Origin: Mesorhabditis belari
Taxonomy: Eukaryota > Nematoda > Chromadorea > Rhabditida > Rhabditidae
Assembly (NCBI GenBank): GCA_958450365.1
Contig: CAUEEP010000727.1
Location: 1,245,501-1,309,500 of the forward strand
Direction of reading: 5' to 3'
DNA: 64,000 bases
Position numbers and translations under genes: made by a program
Notes under the pieces: model-generated
Told to the model about the DNA's origin: nothing
The model's database searches: none
Seen by the model: the letters and a program-made list of their open reading frames with translations, nothing else
Part shown: one piece after another, positions 62,579 through 64,000 of the stretch
Layout: every line of letters begins with the position of its first letter
Numbering within the stretch: position 1 is the first letter of the stretch

Positions 62579-63824
62579 TCAAACGTCAATGGACAATCGA
62601 TGAATGATGTCGTCAAACAAATCGCCTCCTTGCTCTTCAATTGCTTCTCGAATTTCTTTATGACGCCATAGTTGAAAGAAGAACTAAAAAAAATTAATTG
62701 TGGTTTTAAAAAGATTGAATTTAATAAAACCCTCTCCGATCAGTTTAACCACCATTTGTGCCTGCAATTCATCACGTACCTTTTTGCATCTCTAAAAATA
62801 AAGTCATAAGTATGTTTGCGTAAATAAGGAAACCTCTTCTCGATCATCAATGACATGTGGATGAGGATTCGGTTCTCCATCGACAATCCTCGGTGAAAGT
62901 ACTTGTCTAGGTTCTGGCTGATAAGTGTTTCTACGAGGAACATCAGAATCTAAAATTAAAAAAACGCGTTGGTGAACTACAAGTAATATAAAGCTTAAAC
63001 GATTACCTAAAAACTTTTGCTTCTGTATAGGAGGCGTCGGTGTGAGAGAACAAAATGACGAAGACGCTTCTTGATACTCTCTCATCGATGGGGAGTTATT
63101 TGCCCGACGAAAAGGTGGTTCATAAGTTGAGACATCCTTAAATGTGATTTTTGATATAAAATGCAAATAAACAAACTTTATCTGGGAGTCTGGTGCTGAT
63201 ATGACTTCTGATGACGAGCTCCGAACCAGCTTTCTTTCGCACCATATCGATGGACATTCGGCACTTGTAGATCGCATCTTTGTCGCTTGACTTCTAAACT
63301 AATTATAAACAGTATTTTGTTTAGAACACGTACGTTTATTTTCTTGTTTAAATCGAAGATCATATCGATGAACGGCGCTTTGTAGATATCACAATAGTCG
63401 CCCTTCGAATTTAATTGAATGGTACTATAAATGATATCGCATATTATCTAAAAGATTTATGCAATGAGTCAAACAAGAGCCTTTACCTCGGTGCTGTAGC
63501 CTTCCCCAGTCACTTCAACTCCATTTGGCGGGTCGATTTTCGCAAATTTGATCACTCGATACGGATTCTCACGCCTCCAATTGTAAATCGGCTCCGTTGG
63601 TCTAAAGAAACATAAAATAAAGTAATAAAAATTCAAACTTGCATCATAATAGCTTCTACAAAGTCGCCAACATCAAGCTCTTGCACAGATAAGCCGCCCC
63701 GGTAAAGAGGGCGACTCAAATCATTGATCACCGCCGGCCCATGGAGTGTTCGAAGGTAGCGAAGGCGCTGTAGACGATACACGACAAGTCCCTCCACGTG
63801 TATCTCATCTGGATTGTTGACCAT
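62579..63824 (-). CDS. Unrecognised protein, family member B
   Basis: Tandem paralog of the gene at 60517-61636; function unknown. It starts MVNNPDEIHVEGLVVYRLQR at 63824. The first exon matches A closely (LRYLRTLHGPAVINDLSR, LDVGDFVEAIM). To keep frame with the next exon (PTEPIYNWRRENPYRVIKF) the first intron must use a GC donor, AT|GCAAGT, giving IMIPTEP against TIRETEP in A. Later exons give YKCRMSIDMVRKKAGSELVI, a Ser/Pro-rich stretch (FRRANNSPSMREYQ, CSLTPTPPIQKQKFLG), KKVRDELQAQMVVKLIGEG and the end QLWRHKEIREAIEEQGG...LSIDV at 62579. Order and exon pattern mirror A, but the middle has diverged strongly. Confidence 0.72.
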
Positions 63825-64000
63825 CGGACAGAAAAGGAGAAACTGACGATTTCGAGCAATAAAGCCTCAATTCCGCTTTTGACGATGGACGAAATAAAAA
63901 ATGTCAAATACAATTTGCATAAGTAAAATTTAAATCTCATTACTAGACCATTTTTTCACGAGGTTATAAAAGTTTTATTGGTGATTGGAAAATAAATAAA

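Overview
The window comes from a nematode genome. The evidence is AT-rich DNA, many short introns (mostly 36-60 bases, GT...TTTCAG or TTTTAG), acceptor-like TTTTAG/TTTCAG sites just before many start codons (as expected for spliced-leader trans-splicing), closely spaced same-strand genes that look like operons, and a typical cuticle collagen. Species cannot be fixed from the sequence alone. Most genes are conserved single-copy housekeeping genes. The accessory material is repeats in introns and in one 10.5-kb gene-poor stretch.

Layout. 1-641 (+) holds the 3' end of the PP2A scaffold gene (PR65/A). 924-7603 (-) carries three genes read leftwards: an hnRNP L-type RNA-binding protein, METTL17/Rsm22 and mitochondrial tyrosyl-tRNA synthetase. 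The last two are 118 bases apart and both serve mitochondrial translation, so they probably share an operon. 9709-15779 (+) is a long gene whose first exons match the ataxin-7 (SAGA deubiquitinase module) zinc finger. Its introns hold a 12-base tandem repeat, three hairpin elements and a tRNA-derived SINE-like repeat. 18945-19733 (+) is an intronless dcn-1. 20059-22227 (-) is a PTPDC1-like phosphatase, and it shares a 140-base intergenic region with a COA7-like gene (22368-23468, +). 24330-26944 (-) is a PiT (SLC20) phosphate transporter.

27000-37500 has no convincing gene. It contains duplicated blocks, microsatellites, two minisatellites, a diverged 5S rRNA-like sequence and several inverted repeats, the largest having arms of about 270-300 bases around a 28-base loop. 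37523-43109 (-) is the SWI/SNF ATPase (swsn-4, BRM/BRG1). From 43923 to 58007 four + strand genes follow each other: G3BP (gtbp-1), CTF18, mitochondrial EF-G2 (GFM2) and the lysine-degradation enzyme AASS. A cuticle collagen (58568-59737, -) comes next. The window ends with two tandem paralogous genes (60517-61636 and 62579-63824, -) of a family I do not recognise.

The most useful leads are the large palindrome, the unknown paralog pair, the cluster of hairpin elements, the 5S-like sequence beside a 13-base minisatellite, the ataxin-7-like gene with its coding-compatible repeat, and two intronless genes in an intron-dense region. Exon joins were made by eye; no alignment was run.
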